The position numbers and the translations under genes are program-made. Source: Xestospongia muta (Eukaryota; Porifera; Demospongiae; Haplosclerida; Petrosiidae). Taken from it: 64,000 bases of DNA. Position 1 is the stretch's first letter. Each line of letters opens with the position of its first letter. The stretch is taken from positions 5,175,827 to 5,239,826 of the forward strand of contig OY848928.1 of NCBI GenBank assembly GCA_963693285.1, in the 5' to 3' direction. This document shows, piece by piece, positions 10,425 through 20,501 of this stretch. Below the pieces are notes generated by a model. It ran no database searches, had not been told where the DNA came from, and saw only the letters and a list, made by a program, of their open reading frames with translations.

Positions 10425-11317
10425 TGGAGCATTGTTACTTTTTTAGTGAATATGTGGTTTCATTTATGTGGCCTCTGTACTTTATCTTACTACTCATATT
10501 TTAGTTACTTTTGATGTACTCTCTTGTCTGGGAATTGTTAGTATATTAATTTAGAGCTTACTAACAGTAGCTACTGTAGGTCACTGTGTTAAATAGTGAT
10601 GTGATGTTCACTAGTCTAGAGCTTACTAACAGTAGCTATCCTAGGTCACTGTGTTAAATACTGATGTGATGTTCACTAGTCTAGAGCTTACTAATAGTAG
10701 CTATCCTAGTTCACTGTGGTCAGTACTGATGTTCATTTCTCTAGAGATATTGTTAAATATCTGAGACCACTAATGACAACTGGTACCTTGATAACTTATG
10801 CCTACAGTTTCACTGTATTTTTTACCAAAAATCCTTAAAATAATTTCATTCAAACTCTGAAAGCATTATTTATAAGAAATAACAATAGTTTACTATATAC
10901 TGAAGTGTTGTATCTCAGTAGGGAGTAATTAATTAATAACTATTATTACATAATTTAATGGGATTTACTCAGCAGCTTTGTCATTTGAAGACTTCTACTG
11001 TCAATACTCGCTTTCTTCTCTTCCTCTTTCCTATTTCTTTTCTCATCTTCTCTTGTCTTTCTTCCTAAGGTATCGAAATCATCAAATCTCCAACTTGGTT
11101 AATCCATGGTGATCAGGACGGTCGGACTCCACCCAGTATTCCACTACAGCTCATGCAGAAACTTCAATGTCCAGTTGAGTTGAAAATGATTGAAAATGGA
11201 ACACATTGGCTGTACCGTTCTGAGGATCTTCAGCATATGACACTAGCAATTGACTGTTTGCTATATCCTAAATCAAATAACCCTGGTGGAGGAGAAGAGC
11301 GAGAGGATGATGATTAG
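9695..11317 (+). CDS. ABHD10: ABHD10-like alpha/beta hydrolase with Thr at the nucleophile position
   Basis: Two exons, 9695-10292 and 11070-11317, give 281 residues. The sequence follows human ABHD10 (an S-depalmitoylase / acyl-glucuronide esterase): VVYIHGLNGSMND, CFDLSGHGNSSGSF, LVGSTMGAWLMF, GMGTAADFTHLLW, WLIHGDQDGRTP, ENGTHWLYRSEDL. Asp in HGDQDG and His in GTHW occupy the usual triad positions. The nucleophile elbow GxNxG reads G-S-T-M-G, so position 120 is Thr (codon ACC) where ABHD10 has Ser. Ser119 sits one residue earlier. Activity may be lost, weak or altered. There is no clear mitochondrial presequence, unlike vertebrate ABHD10, and a Gly/Glu/Asp-rich tail ends the protein. The 777-nt intron contains a TG microsatellite and a 65-bp tandem repeat. 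Confidence 0.85.
10372..10422. repeat. (TG)n microsatellite in the ABHD10-like intron
   Basis: About 25 TG units with minor interruptions near the start. Confidence 0.95.
10552..10746. repeat. 65-bp tandem repeat, three copies
   Basis: The motif TAGAGCTTACTAACAGTAG recurs with a spacing of exactly 65 bp (GCTTACTA at 10556, 10621, 10686). Copies 1 and 2 are close; copy 3 is more diverged and shorter at its end. It lies inside the ABHD10-like intron. Confidence 0.9.
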
Positions 11318-11772
11318 AGAGTATATTTTTAGGTTTGTATGTTAATTTTTAACGTGACCGATTATGAATGTGCGTGTGTGTTTGTATATGACTGGTTCTA
11401 TTTGTCCATCTGTGTGTGTGTGTGTGTGTGTGTGTGGCATATAGATTTTAAAGTATTATTCTATCTAGTCAAATTTTAGGGTGATATTGCAGTGTTGAAA
11501 ATATCATTTACAATATTATTATTATTATTTGAAATTACTCTTGTCAGTAGTGTACATATCACAAATGTGGGCCCTTGTTTCTGAATAACTCAATTATTTT
11601 GCATTTAAAATTTTTACTGTTCTTTTGTATAATAAAATTTAAAGAAAATGCAGATGATGCAAACTTTGAGGCAAAAAAGGGCACGAACAGCGATTTATTT
11701 ATAATATATTTTTGGTTTGGGAGGGGCTAGGTTAATTAACTTTTTTCGTGTGACTTCATCAATTTATCGACG
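11318..11772. other. Intergenic: ABHD10 3' flank and start of duplicated block a
   Basis: Contains a short TG run (about 11410-11434). From about 11470 it is the 5' flank that recurs at about 12144. A conserved GC-rich patch (GGGAGGGGCTAGGTTAATTA) precedes the start codons of small genes a and b and may be promoter sequence. Confidence 0.6.
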
Positions 11773-12051
11773 ATGTTTGTTTGTAAAGAATATTGTGTTA
11801 TTTTTATAGTAGTTTGTGTACTGGTGGTACTACTCGTGGTGTGTGCTATATTCTGCTCCATTCTAATTTGTTGTTGCCGTATCTATCAGATTGGCAAAGA
11901 CAAGGGAAGAAATGAAGTCTTATTGAGTAATTATCTTAGAAATTCCAGAGAGCAATCTCATCCCCAGCCGAGGAGAGGACGACCAGGACATAGACGATCA
12001 AACTCTCTCCCACTTGCCTATAACGAAAACACACCCCTCCTAAATCCTTAA
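11773..12051 (+). CDS. Small single-pass membrane protein, paralog a
   Basis: 92 residues, no introns, no family recognised. A short N-terminus (MFVCKEYC) precedes one hydrophobic segment of about 25 residues ending in a Cys cluster (SILICCCRIYQ) that could be palmitoylated. The basic tail then carries two linear motifs. RSNSLP matches the mode-1 14-3-3 consensus RSxSxP if the second Ser is phosphorylated. ENTPLL near the C-terminus matches the acidic dileucine AP-adaptor signal [DE]xxxL[LI]. Basic residues on the C-terminal side (RIYQIGKDKGR) suggest an outside-N, inside-C topology. First of four tandem copies; the gene and its 5' flank form a direct repeat with paralog b, offset 680 bp. Motif calls are inference. 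Confidence 0.75.
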   Translation: MFVCKEYCVIFIVVCVLVVLLVVCAIFCSILICCCRIYQIGKDKGRNEVLLSNYLRNSREQSHPQPRRGRPGHRRSNSLPLAYNENTPLLNP

Positions 12052-12452
12052 CTTAATTTTGTCACATGTACATGCGTATTATTTATCATCTCATGTATGA
12101 TTTCTACATTATAACAATTGTTATTAAATTATTAAATTATTGTCAAATTTTAAGGTGATATTGCAGTGTTAAAAATATCATTTACAATATTATTATTATT
12201 ATTTGAAATTACTCTTGTCAGTAGTGTACATATCACAAATGTGGCCCCTTGTTTCTGAATAGCTATATTATTTTGCATTTAAAATTTTTACTTTTCTTTT
12301 GTATAATAAAATTTAAGAATGCAGATAATACAAACATCTGAGTTAATAAAAAGGCACGAACAGTCGATTTATTTTTTTATGGAAAATATTTTGGGGGTTG
12401 GGAGGGGCTAGGTTAATTAACTTTTTCGTGTGACTGCATTAATTCATCGACA

Positions 12453-12731
12453 ATGTCGTTTGTTTGTGAAAAATATTGTCTTATTATAGGAATTTGTGTA
12501 CTGGTGGTACTGGTTGTGGTGTGTGCTATATTCTGCTCCATTCTAATTTGTTGTTGCCGTATCTATCAGATTGGCAAAGACAAGGGAAGAAGTGAAGTCT
12601 TATTGAGTAATTATCTTAGAAATACCAGAGAGCAATCTCATCCCCAGCCAAGGAGAGGACGATCAGGACATAGACGATCAAACTCTCTCCCACTTGCCTA
12701 TAACGAAAACACACCCCTCCTAAATCCTTAA
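12453..12731 (+). CDS. Small single-pass membrane protein, paralog b
   Basis: 92 residues, nearly identical to paralog a after residue 20, including ILICCCRIYQIGKDKGR, RSNSLPLAYNENTPLLNP and the stop context. The N-terminus differs (MSFVCEKYCLIIGICV), with small insertions and deletions that keep the frame. Flanks are shared with paralog a on both sides (about 11470-12115 against 12144-12795), so this is a recent tandem duplication. Most differences between a and b keep the frame and lie outside the tail motifs, which argues that both are under constraint. Function unknown. Confidence 0.75.
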   Translation: MSFVCEKYCLIIGICVLVVLVVVCAIFCSILICCCRIYQIGKDKGRSEVLLSNYLRNTREQSHPQPRRGRSGHRRSNSLPLAYNENTPLLNP

Positions 12732-13045
12732 CTTAATTTTGTCACATGTACATGTGTATTATTTATCATCTCATGTATGATTTCTACATTATAATAATTA
12801 TTGCGTTATAGTGTCTTTTATTCAAACAGTAGGGCTAGCAATCTTGTAGCCTACAATTTTTATATGGTCATGTTATTAATCAGCTGTAATTAATGGAAGT
12901 GGGTTATTTTTATTAGTGTTATGAAAAGGAGTCGTATATTTAAATTTACAAGTTTCTCTTACCAACTTGAGATGTCTCTTGACCCTGTCATTACTTCATT
13001 AAGGATTATTTAATTCTTGTATTCATTTGTCTAATGTTAGCACTG

Positions 13046-13135
13046 TAGCGCGATGTGTGCTATAGTCTGCTCCATTGTAATTTGATGTGTCTACAGGTGG
13101 GGTAAAGACAAAGGAAGAAATTAAAAATAGAAGTT
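13046..13135 (+). pseudogene. Relic of a small membrane protein gene, fragment 1
   Basis: GTGTGCTATAGTCTGCTCCA and GGTAAAGACAAAGGAAGAAA align with the transmembrane/Cys/GKDKGR part of paralogs a and b, but the frame is destroyed and both ends are missing. It lies about 140 bp before paralog c. Confidence 0.65.
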
Positions 13136-13275
13136 TAACTAATTTTATAATAATTATTAATAATCACGTTGTACAAATTTTAGTTTGGGCTAGGGTAATT
13201 AATAGTGTGTTAATAATTGCTTGTTATTAAAAGGATGACAAAACTGCAATCATGTGATGCCGACTCTACTAGATC

Positions 13276-13563
13276 ATGAAGCTGGATCAAGATCAAATTG
13301 GTTGGATTATTGCAGGATCTTGTGTCGCATTAGTAGTACTGGTATTGATTTGTTCTATATGTTGCTGCACACTTTACTGTTGTTGGCGTATCTACCAGAG
13401 GGGTAGAGATAGAGGAAGAGGTGAAGTGTTACTCAACAATTATCTTAATAGAAGATCCAGGGAACAATTGCAACAAGATCCCAGGAGAACAAGACCAGGA
13501 CGTACAAGATCCAATTCTGATCCAATTGTTCAAACTGAAAATACACCCCTTATAAACCACTGA
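13276..13563 (+). CDS. Small single-pass membrane protein, paralog c
   Basis: 95 residues. N-terminal MKLDQDQIGWIIAGSCVAL leads into the hydrophobic segment and a Cys cluster (CSICCCTLYCCWRIYQ). The basic tail ends RSNSDPIVQTENTPLINH. The RSxSxP and [DE]xxxL[LI] motifs of a and b are conserved (RSNSDP, ENTPLI), although the rest of the tail has diverged (RRSREQLQQDPRRTRPGRTR). Retention of just these motifs across diverged copies is the best functional hint. Upstream sequence is shared with paralog d. Confidence 0.75.
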   Translation: MKLDQDQIGWIIAGSCVALVVLVLICSICCCTLYCCWRIYQRGRDRGRGEVLLNNYLNRRSREQLQQDPRRTRPGRTRSNSDPIVQTENTPLINH

Positions 13564-14145
13564 CTCATGTTACAGTAGGACATGTATAATAGATAGTGTG
13601 TGATAAATCTATCAAGCTGAGTTATGTGACTTAATTATATTATTGCCAAAAGTTTTACGTTTTTGTCAACTAGAATGAATAATCATTATAAACGATTGTA
13701 GTCTATTTGTTGCTTACACTTCTAGCCACTGATTGTAACTTATAATGACAAGTGTTTTATTTCTTGAAATACAAATAAGTTCAAACCAAATCTGTATATG
13801 TCCCTGACATTACCATCAATTGTGCTAGATAAAGATAATATCCTATAATAATAATAATGGGTAATCTGTTATAGTCATGTTGACAAGAGAACATGACCAT
13901 AACAGTCTTATTATTATTATTGTGCTATAGTCTGCTCCATTGTAATTTGATGTGTCTAGGTGGGGTAAAGACAAGGGAAGAAAATTAACAATAGGACTTT
14001 AACTAATTTTATAATAATTATTAATAATCACATTGTACAATTTTTTTAAATTTAGGCTAGGCTAATTACCGGTATTAGTGCATTGATAATTCCTTGTTAT
14101 TAAAAGGATGACAAAATTGGAATTTGATCTTGTGATGCTGACTGC
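13564..14145. other. Intergenic between paralogs c and d, with relic fragment 2
   Basis: Contains the 3' flank of c (about 13725-13905), which recurs after d at about 15015-15200. A second decayed fragment of the small gene lies at 13919-13995, a duplicate of fragment 1, followed by the promoter-proximal sequence of d ending at the MITE insertion. Confidence 0.6.
13919..13995 (+). pseudogene. Relic of a small membrane protein gene, fragment 2
   Basis: Repeats fragment 1 (TGTGCTATAGTCTGCTCCAT, GGTAAAGACAAGGGAAGAAA). The spacing from fragment 1 (873 bp) equals the c-to-d spacing once the transposon and one target duplication (468 bp) are subtracted, so relic plus gene was duplicated as one unit. 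Confidence 0.65.
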
Positions 14146-14604
14146 TAGTCTAGCTAGCTAGACCCTCCTCCTTTTTGATAAGCTGACAGGCAGAGGAGGG
14201 TCTAGAAGCAAACTAGGTTTACTGCCCCATTCATAGGCGGAGGAAGCTCAAAAAAGTTGGGGGGGCTGAATGTATTTGTACACAGTTTCACATGCAAAAG
14301 CATACATTTTAAAAATGAGAATTAAAATGAACCAAAATATTTTCTTCGTTCATCATTTTTTTGAACAAACTCCTTGGCAAGTTCTTGCAGATCTACTAGT
14401 AATAAATGTTAGAATGCAAAATGAGTTACTCTATGTAAAAGTTGGGGGGCTCTGCCCGCCCTTTATAAAAGTTGGGGGGGATCAGCCCCCTTAGCCCCCA
14501 CCCTTAGCCGCCTATGCCATTGGAATGTATGGAATAGTTCACTTCTAGACCCACCTCCGCCCGTCAGACTATCAAAAAGGAGGAGGGTCTAGCTCGCTAG
14601 ACTA
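14146..14604. mobile_element. Non-autonomous DNA transposon (MITE-like) with 9-bp target duplication
   Basis: 459 bp. The outer 35 bp at 14146-14180 and 14570-14604 are inverted repeats with one mismatch (left arm begins TAGTCTAGCTAGCTAGACCC). The similarity continues inward to about 14210 and 14540 with several mismatches. GCTGACTGC is present immediately outside both ends (14137-14145 and 14605-14613), a perfect 9-bp direct repeat. Paralog c shows the matching unoccupied context (GATGCCGACT then AGATCATGAAGCTG). There is no open frame for a transposase; the interior is G/C-run rich. A 9-bp duplication is usual for Mutator-like elements, but the superfamily call is inference. Confidence 0.88.
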
Positions 14605-14619
14605 GCTGACTGCCAGATC

Positions 14620-14907
14620 ATGAAGCTGAATGCAGATCAAATTGGTTGGATTATTACAGGATTTTGTGTCGCATTAGTAGTACTGGTATTGATTTGTTCT
14701 ATATACTGCTGCACACTTTACTGTTGTTACTGTATCTACCAGAGGGGTAGAAATAAAGGAAGAGGTGAAGTGTTACTCAACAATTATCTTAATAGCAGAC
14801 CCAGACAACAATTGCAACAAGATCAAAGGAGAACACGACCAGGACGTACAAGATCCAATTCTGATCCAATTGGTCAAACTGAAACCACACCCCTTATAAA
14901 CCACTGA
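14620..14907 (+). CDS. Small single-pass membrane protein, paralog d
   Basis: 95 residues, closest to paralog c: MKLNADQIGWIITGFCVAL, Cys-rich juxtamembrane segment (SIYCCTLYCCYCIYQ), tail ending RSNSDPIGQTETTPLINH. Both tail motifs persist (RSNSDP, ETTPLI). The frame is intact although a 459-bp transposon sits 6 bp upstream of the ATG, so expression may have changed or now depend on sequences inside the element. Confidence 0.72.
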   Translation: MKLNADQIGWIITGFCVALVVLVLICSIYCCTLYCCYCIYQRGRNKGRGEVLLNNYLNSRPRQQLQQDQRRTRPGRTRSNSDPIGQTETTPLINH

Positions 14908-15448
14908 CTCATGTAACACTAGGACATATATATATAATAAAAGTTTTAAATTTTTGTTGACTAGAATGAACACTCTTTACAAACGATTTTAGTCTATTTA
15001 ACTTTTACACTTCTAGCCACTGATTGTAACTTATAATGACAAGTGTTTTATTTCTTGAAATACAAATAAGTTCAAACCAAATCTGTATATGTCCCTGACA
15101 TTACCATCAATTGTGCTAGATAAAGATAATATCCTATAATAATAATAATGGGTAATCTGTTGTGGTCATGTTGACAAGAGAACATGACCATAACAGTCAT
15201 ATTGAATACTAATCTCAGTAATTCCAGTCAGTAAGACCCAAGGAAAGAACATACAATATTTGTCATCCCTCATAATTATAAATTCTCAACTCATGATGCA
15301 TGATTGGCACAATTTTAGTACATTTGTTATAATATTTGGTATATTAAAACACTTATTGTATTAAGTTGAAAGACTACAACAATTAGTAGCATACTGCAGT
15401 GAGCTCAGTCAGAGGGATGAAGGAAAGATATCATAAATATAATGAATA
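14908..15448. other. Intergenic: 3' flank of paralog d
   Basis: About 15015-15200 duplicates the 3' flank of paralog c (13725-13905). Within it, GTCATGTTGACAAGAGAACA precedes ATGACCATAACAGTC, a small imperfect palindrome. Nothing coding is recognised. Confidence 0.5.
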
Positions 15449-15545
15449 AGGACTGGCTCAACTATGATTAGCAAAACATTGTAATATTTATTTTTTAAAT
15501 AAAAATTTTTTCTATAAACATAAAACAACAGACTGAGCCAGTCCT
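15449..15545. repeat. Short inverted repeat, 12-bp arms
   Basis: AGGACTGGCTCA at 15449-15460 and its reverse complement at 15534-15545, separated by AT-rich sequence. It lies immediately upstream of the larger hairpin element. Confidence 0.7.
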
Positions 15546-15554
15546 CGTTACTTC

Positions 15555-15787
15555 ACTGTAAAAATCAATATATTATTTTAACAACTAATTGATACCTTAC
15601 ATGGATGGATTACTATGGAATATAGAATTATCGTGAATTGCTCACTGTATAACTTGTTGTTATCTTGTACTTTTTACACACCAACAAATTATACAGTGAG
15701 TAAGTAACATAAATCCTAAATTCCATTGTAATTGACCCATGTAATATAAAGTACAAATTAGTTTTTAAAATAATATATTATTACAGT
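15555..15787. repeat. Long imperfect palindrome (foldback, MITE-like), about 233 bp
   Basis: The two halves are reverse complements over most of their length. The inner stem CTCACTGTATAACTTGTTG (15641-15659) pairs with 15682-15700 with one mismatch around a 22-nt loop. Outer blocks such as ATATATTATTTTAA and TTACATGG also pair, ending in ACTGTAA / TTACAGT. No coding content. Could be a foldback transposon or a hairpin RNA source. Confidence 0.72.
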
Positions 15788-15898
15788 ATGTCATGTGGGT
15801 TTATTATAAGACGAGATGACTCAGCTTTTCTTTGAGAGCTGGCTTATTTAAATCACATAAATTGATATCACTACCCTCAGAATTAGACAAGTGATGAG

Positions 15899-16740
15899 AT
15901 GGGGTACTCTGTCTGGAGAGGGAGTCATGTGAAGATGTTGAAGTTTAGATCTCTTACGACTGTATTGGTATGTTTTGTGGACACTCAGTTCCCAATCATC
16001 AATGTAGATGATAATGGTATATATATAATGACGACTGTGGCATGGAAATATGTCCTTGTAAGAATCTTATTTATTCTACTGGTATTTTTTTTCTATAATT
16101 ATATACAACAAATCATCTGTTGCTTTTAATATCAAACCAGGTCAACATGAATTACTAGTATCACCAGAAACTACTTTTAATAAAAGTGAAAAAGATATTA
16201 CTATGAAAAAGGATGGTGAAGGGGCTGCTGTTGCAATGGAGTCAGGTAATTTGATGTCTTTCCATTGATAGTTCTCCTAACATATCTGGACTTCTCATCA
16301 ATTCATCAATTACTTCAAGGATTGATTCTAACTTCAACTTGACTCATCATGACTTCTTAGGTTATTATAGAAACAAGTTCTACTTAAAGCAATCTCTTCC
16401 ACATGATCAACTAAAGAGAAATGATCTTAACCTTATATGGCAGTTACTAATTTAGTGGTACTTGCTCTATATATGATAAATATGGAAAAGGTCTAATTCA
16501 ACTGGGTTACGAATACCCACTCCTGTCATTCTTGCTGGGAGTGAGAACAAAACCTTTTAATCTCTGACACTTCACCACCAAATATAGATGGCCAAGAGGA
16601 TTCATTAATAATGTTTCATAATGATGGGAAAAACACAGCACAGTGTTATGAATATTCTTTGTACAAAAGACTATTCAAACTCTAAAGACTTGGATGAGGC
16701 AGCATATGCTGCTAGAGGTTATGATTCTCCAGTTTTAGTA
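15899..16740 (+). pseudogene. Possible decayed or unrecognised spliced gene
   Basis: Several open blocks bounded by plausible splice sites read in the plus direction: one ending VDDNG near 16016, GQHELLVSPETTFNKSEKD from 16141 to a donor at 16245, NISGLLINSSITSRIDSNFN then GYYRNKFYLKQSLPHDQLKR (about 16275-16455), and KDYSNSKDLDEAAYAARGYD before a donor at 16737. Composition looks protein-like, but a single frame through all blocks could not be closed and stops intervene (for example TAG at 16453). No family recognised. It could be a pseudogene or a real gene with exons missed here. Confidence 0.3.
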
Positions 16741-17502
16741 AGTTGTTATTAATATATGAATCTTTTACATTGTTATATCTTTATTAGACCTGGTACATTG
16801 TAATATAATGATGACAGCTATATTGTACATGTAACTCCTATTACAACAATTATAAAGTAAAAACTATATTTTAAGGGCCAAAAATAAAATCTAGTCTAAC
16901 TAAAGCTAACTAAAACAAACACTAGTTAATATTTCTTCTTATTATTATTATTTAATGTACAGTGACTTCATCTTTTTCTACTCTGTTTTTTGTTCATTAA
17001 TTAACTCTTTACCCTCTTATTATTATTATTGTTGTTGTTGTTGTTCTTATGATATCTCCTTTTTCATATCATAGTTAAACTTCCATAAATCCATATTATA
17101 TTTTATGTGTCACTCACATACTATATTTTGTGATACACCTAATAATAATGGTCCAGTCACAGGAGTCGACAGGACCCATGTCACAACCATTTATCCATCT
17201 AGGATGTTCACACAATAAGACATATAAATTACCACAATATCTAACACTAATGTTTGTGCTGGGTTTAATAATAACTTCTTGAGGTTGGTCTATATCCAAA
17301 GTATATTTACAATGTAATTTGATGCCAATTTTTAACCCTTTACCTTTTAATTAGTGGGAGTGGCTTATATATTATTAGCGAAATCACCCAATCACAGACT
17401 CGTGATAGTCTGCAGCACAAGCCCTTTTGCTCCTGTCTGAAATATACAAGTATTCCATTGATAATCTGCAGTCTGCAGAGACTAGCACGACATTGAGTTA
17501 AA
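16741..17502. other. Intergenic, AT-rich
   Basis: Short ATT and GTT trinucleotide runs (about 17020-17045). No gene recognised; the last 100 bp are presumably the promoter of the phosphatase gene. Confidence 0.5.
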
Positions 17503-20392
17503 ATGGCGGCCGTATTTATTCTAGTGCTTGCTCTTCTAGCTTCTAATGTGTCTTGTCACAAATATTTCAGTCCTTTTGACTTTTTGGAGTACAAGAAAGC
17601 CTCAGTACAGATAGGTAGGTATATGTAACTAGTACAATACAATATCTGCTGTATTTATATCCTATAGATCCTGCTATTACATTGACTGTGACACCTGGTG
17701 TGCTTAATAAATCTGGTGATTGGGTCGATGTTACTTGGAGTGGTGTGAGTAACCCTTCAACTAAAGATGACTGGATTGGTGTGTATGCTCCACCTACTAA
17801 TGGAAACACAGTTAATCCGCAAACTCAAGCTCCTGTGAAATATCAAGTTAGAAATGCGAGCCAATTGGTATAAAAAATTGTCTCTCTCTCTCTCTCTCTT
17901 TCTCTCCTGCTTATTCTCTGATTACTCTAGTATTGTCATCTTTCTCCAACTCATTCTTCTGGTGAAGGTTCTTTAAAGTTTCGTCTCGTCAATGTGAGAG
18001 CTCCCTACATATTTGCTTTATTGAGAGGAGGTACACAATAATTACACAGATAGATTACTACCAAATTATTCTCTGTCTAGGATTTGAAAAACCTACTGTA
18101 GCAGCTGTTTCTAATACAGTTAAGTTCACCAATTATAATGAGCCACTTCAAGGACACTTAGCACTAACTGATGATCCATCAAAAATCAAGTAAATTAATC
18201 TACTATTCTATCATTGTCCATTCATAGAGTACTACTAATAATACCAGGATAATGGAAAGAATATCGCAACATATGCATTACCTAATATCCCAGTATTACT
18301 AAATATAATATGTTCCATTTATGAAAACTTGATTAGCGCTAATAAAGTTGCAATACTAATTGTGATAAATGGTTTACATATAAATTATAAATATTATGAA
18401 TTATAGGTGTTTTTTATGCATTATAGTTTTTATTATGAAAAACTGGCATATTTACTGTCTCTAGCAAACCCTAAACAATGTAATAATCTTTCTTGACCTT
18501 TGTGATCTACTAAGGTGTCTTTCTAAGATTGTACCCTGAGACATACAAACAGCACATGTTTGACATGTGTAACCATGAGTATACCACATGGTTTACACAA
18601 TTATTCAATTGTTGTAATTCTCCTAGTACCTTTACACAACCCATGTCCAGCCTTATAATAATTATGCTATATTGACTTCTCATTTATTTCTCCTGCACTT
18701 TTAGTTTGATGTGGGTGACTCGTGATTCCAACAAACCACAAGCTAAATGGTGGCAAAATCTTACAACATATATCAGAATTGAAAATGTACAATTTATTAT
18801 ATTATTTATTTCAATATTTACATGTAGCCATAGGCAACAACCACTAGCTATTCTGCTAATGACATGTGTGGACCTCCAGCTACTACCATTGGTTACATAG
18901 ACCCTGGGCTACTTCATATGGTCACTATGAACGGGTTAGTCCGTTATATTTATATTTTAATGATGTCATGATTTGTTTCAGGCTAACTCCTGGTCATGTG
19001 TATAATTACCAATTTGGCGATGATAGTTATGGGTGGAGTCCTGTTTATTCATTTAAAATGCCACCTAAATCTGATCCAAATACTGGAATAAATATTATAG
19101 CATTTGGAGGTAAAGCATAATTCTTTACAATCTATTCAAACTCTCTCCCTCCAGATATGGGTGAAGCACAAAGTGATGGCAGTCTTCAACCAATCCGTTC
19201 ACAAGTTCCTTCTCTTAAAACAACTCGTCTCATTGAATCAGACATGCATATGATAGATCTTGTATTACATATTGGAGATATAAGTTATGCTAGAGGCTAT
19301 GCTGGAGTGGTAGGTCAATATGAAAAGTGACTTTCATTCTCTTTCTTTTTGTAGTGGGATGAATTCTTTGATTTGATTCAACCAATATCAACTCGAGCAC
19401 CATATATGGTATGTATTGGTAATCATGAAAGGGACTTTCCCAAGTCAGGGTAAGTAGATGATCTAGCTAAACCGGTTTGTATATCCTGTCTTTCCAGTTC
19501 TTTCTATGAGGGAACTGACTCTGGAGGCGAATGTGGTGTTCCCTATAACAAGAGATTCCTTATGCCAAGACCAGGACCAGATCAGGATTGGTAAGTAGTG
19601 ATATGATCTGTGTTCATTCTAATGTATTCAACTGATATAGGTATGATTTTGTTATTGGTAATGTTCATGTTGTTGTAATGAGTACTGAACATAACTTTAC
19701 TGTGGGATCTACACAGTATATGTGGCTCCAAAAACAAATGTCTATGGTGAATAGAGAAGTGACTCCATGGTTGATATTTGCTGGTCACAGGTAAAGGAGT
19801 AAGAATTTATATGCATTAATATGGCTGGTTCTTTCTAGACCTATGTATGTCGATAGTACAAATTATCTTCCGCCAGACGGTGATGTTCCTGTTGCCAAAG
19901 CTCTCCAAAAAAATGTTGAGCCATTGCTTATGGTATTTGTATAGTATAGTCCCTCTGTTTATTTAACCCTTTTGTTCTCCACTTTCCCTTAACTCTAGCA
20001 ATATAAGGTTGATCTTGCTATTTGGGGTCATCATCATTCCTATCAACGTACTTGTCCTGTTTATCAAGAAAACTGTGTCTCTGGTGCACCAGTACACATG
20101 GTTATTGGAATGGCCGGACAAGGCCTTTCTAAAGACATTCAGTAAGATAAAAATATTTGGTTTCTTTTAAAATGTAATTTTTTCAGTGTACTTAAACCAA
20201 AGTGGATTGATTACATTGACTGTGAAGTATGTTACATTGTATCATTATCAATTGTTTAATGTGATCTGCCTTCTTTCTCTCTAGCATTATGGCTATACTC
20301 GCATTATTACAACTCCTAACAGTTTGACAGTTGAATATGTCAGAGATGATGATGGCAAAGTCCATGATACTCTGTTCCTCAAGAAGACCTAA
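17503..20392 (+). CDS. Purple acid phosphatase, large plant-type, secreted
   Basis: Fifteen exons: 17503-17614, 17668-17867, 17931-18030, 18081-18189, 18705-18786, 18834-18934, 18982-19109, 19155-19309, 19355-19449, 19498-19590, 19641-19790, 19839-19932, 19999-20141, 20187-20226, 20285-20392; 569 residues. Signal peptide [18 protein letters not shown]. An N-terminal beta-rich region ([53 protein letters not shown]) precedes the metallophosphoesterase domain. Metal-ligand blocks are present: [28 protein letters not shown] and [12 protein letters not shown]; the Tyr in GDISY is the charge-transfer ligand that gives the family its colour. Predicted to hydrolyse phosphate monoesters in the extracellular or lysosomal space using a dinuclear metal centre. 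All catalytic residues look intact. Exon 2 is the least certain boundary, since an alternative donor lies 21 nt upstream. Confidence 0.94.
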
Positions 20393-20501
20393 TTCAATAA
20401 TCCCAATTAAAACTATAATCCTCTCAATAATACATAATTAATTTTTAATTAACCTCTTTTTTGAAATTGTTGTGGGCGGGACATAAAACCAAGCATACAA
20501 G

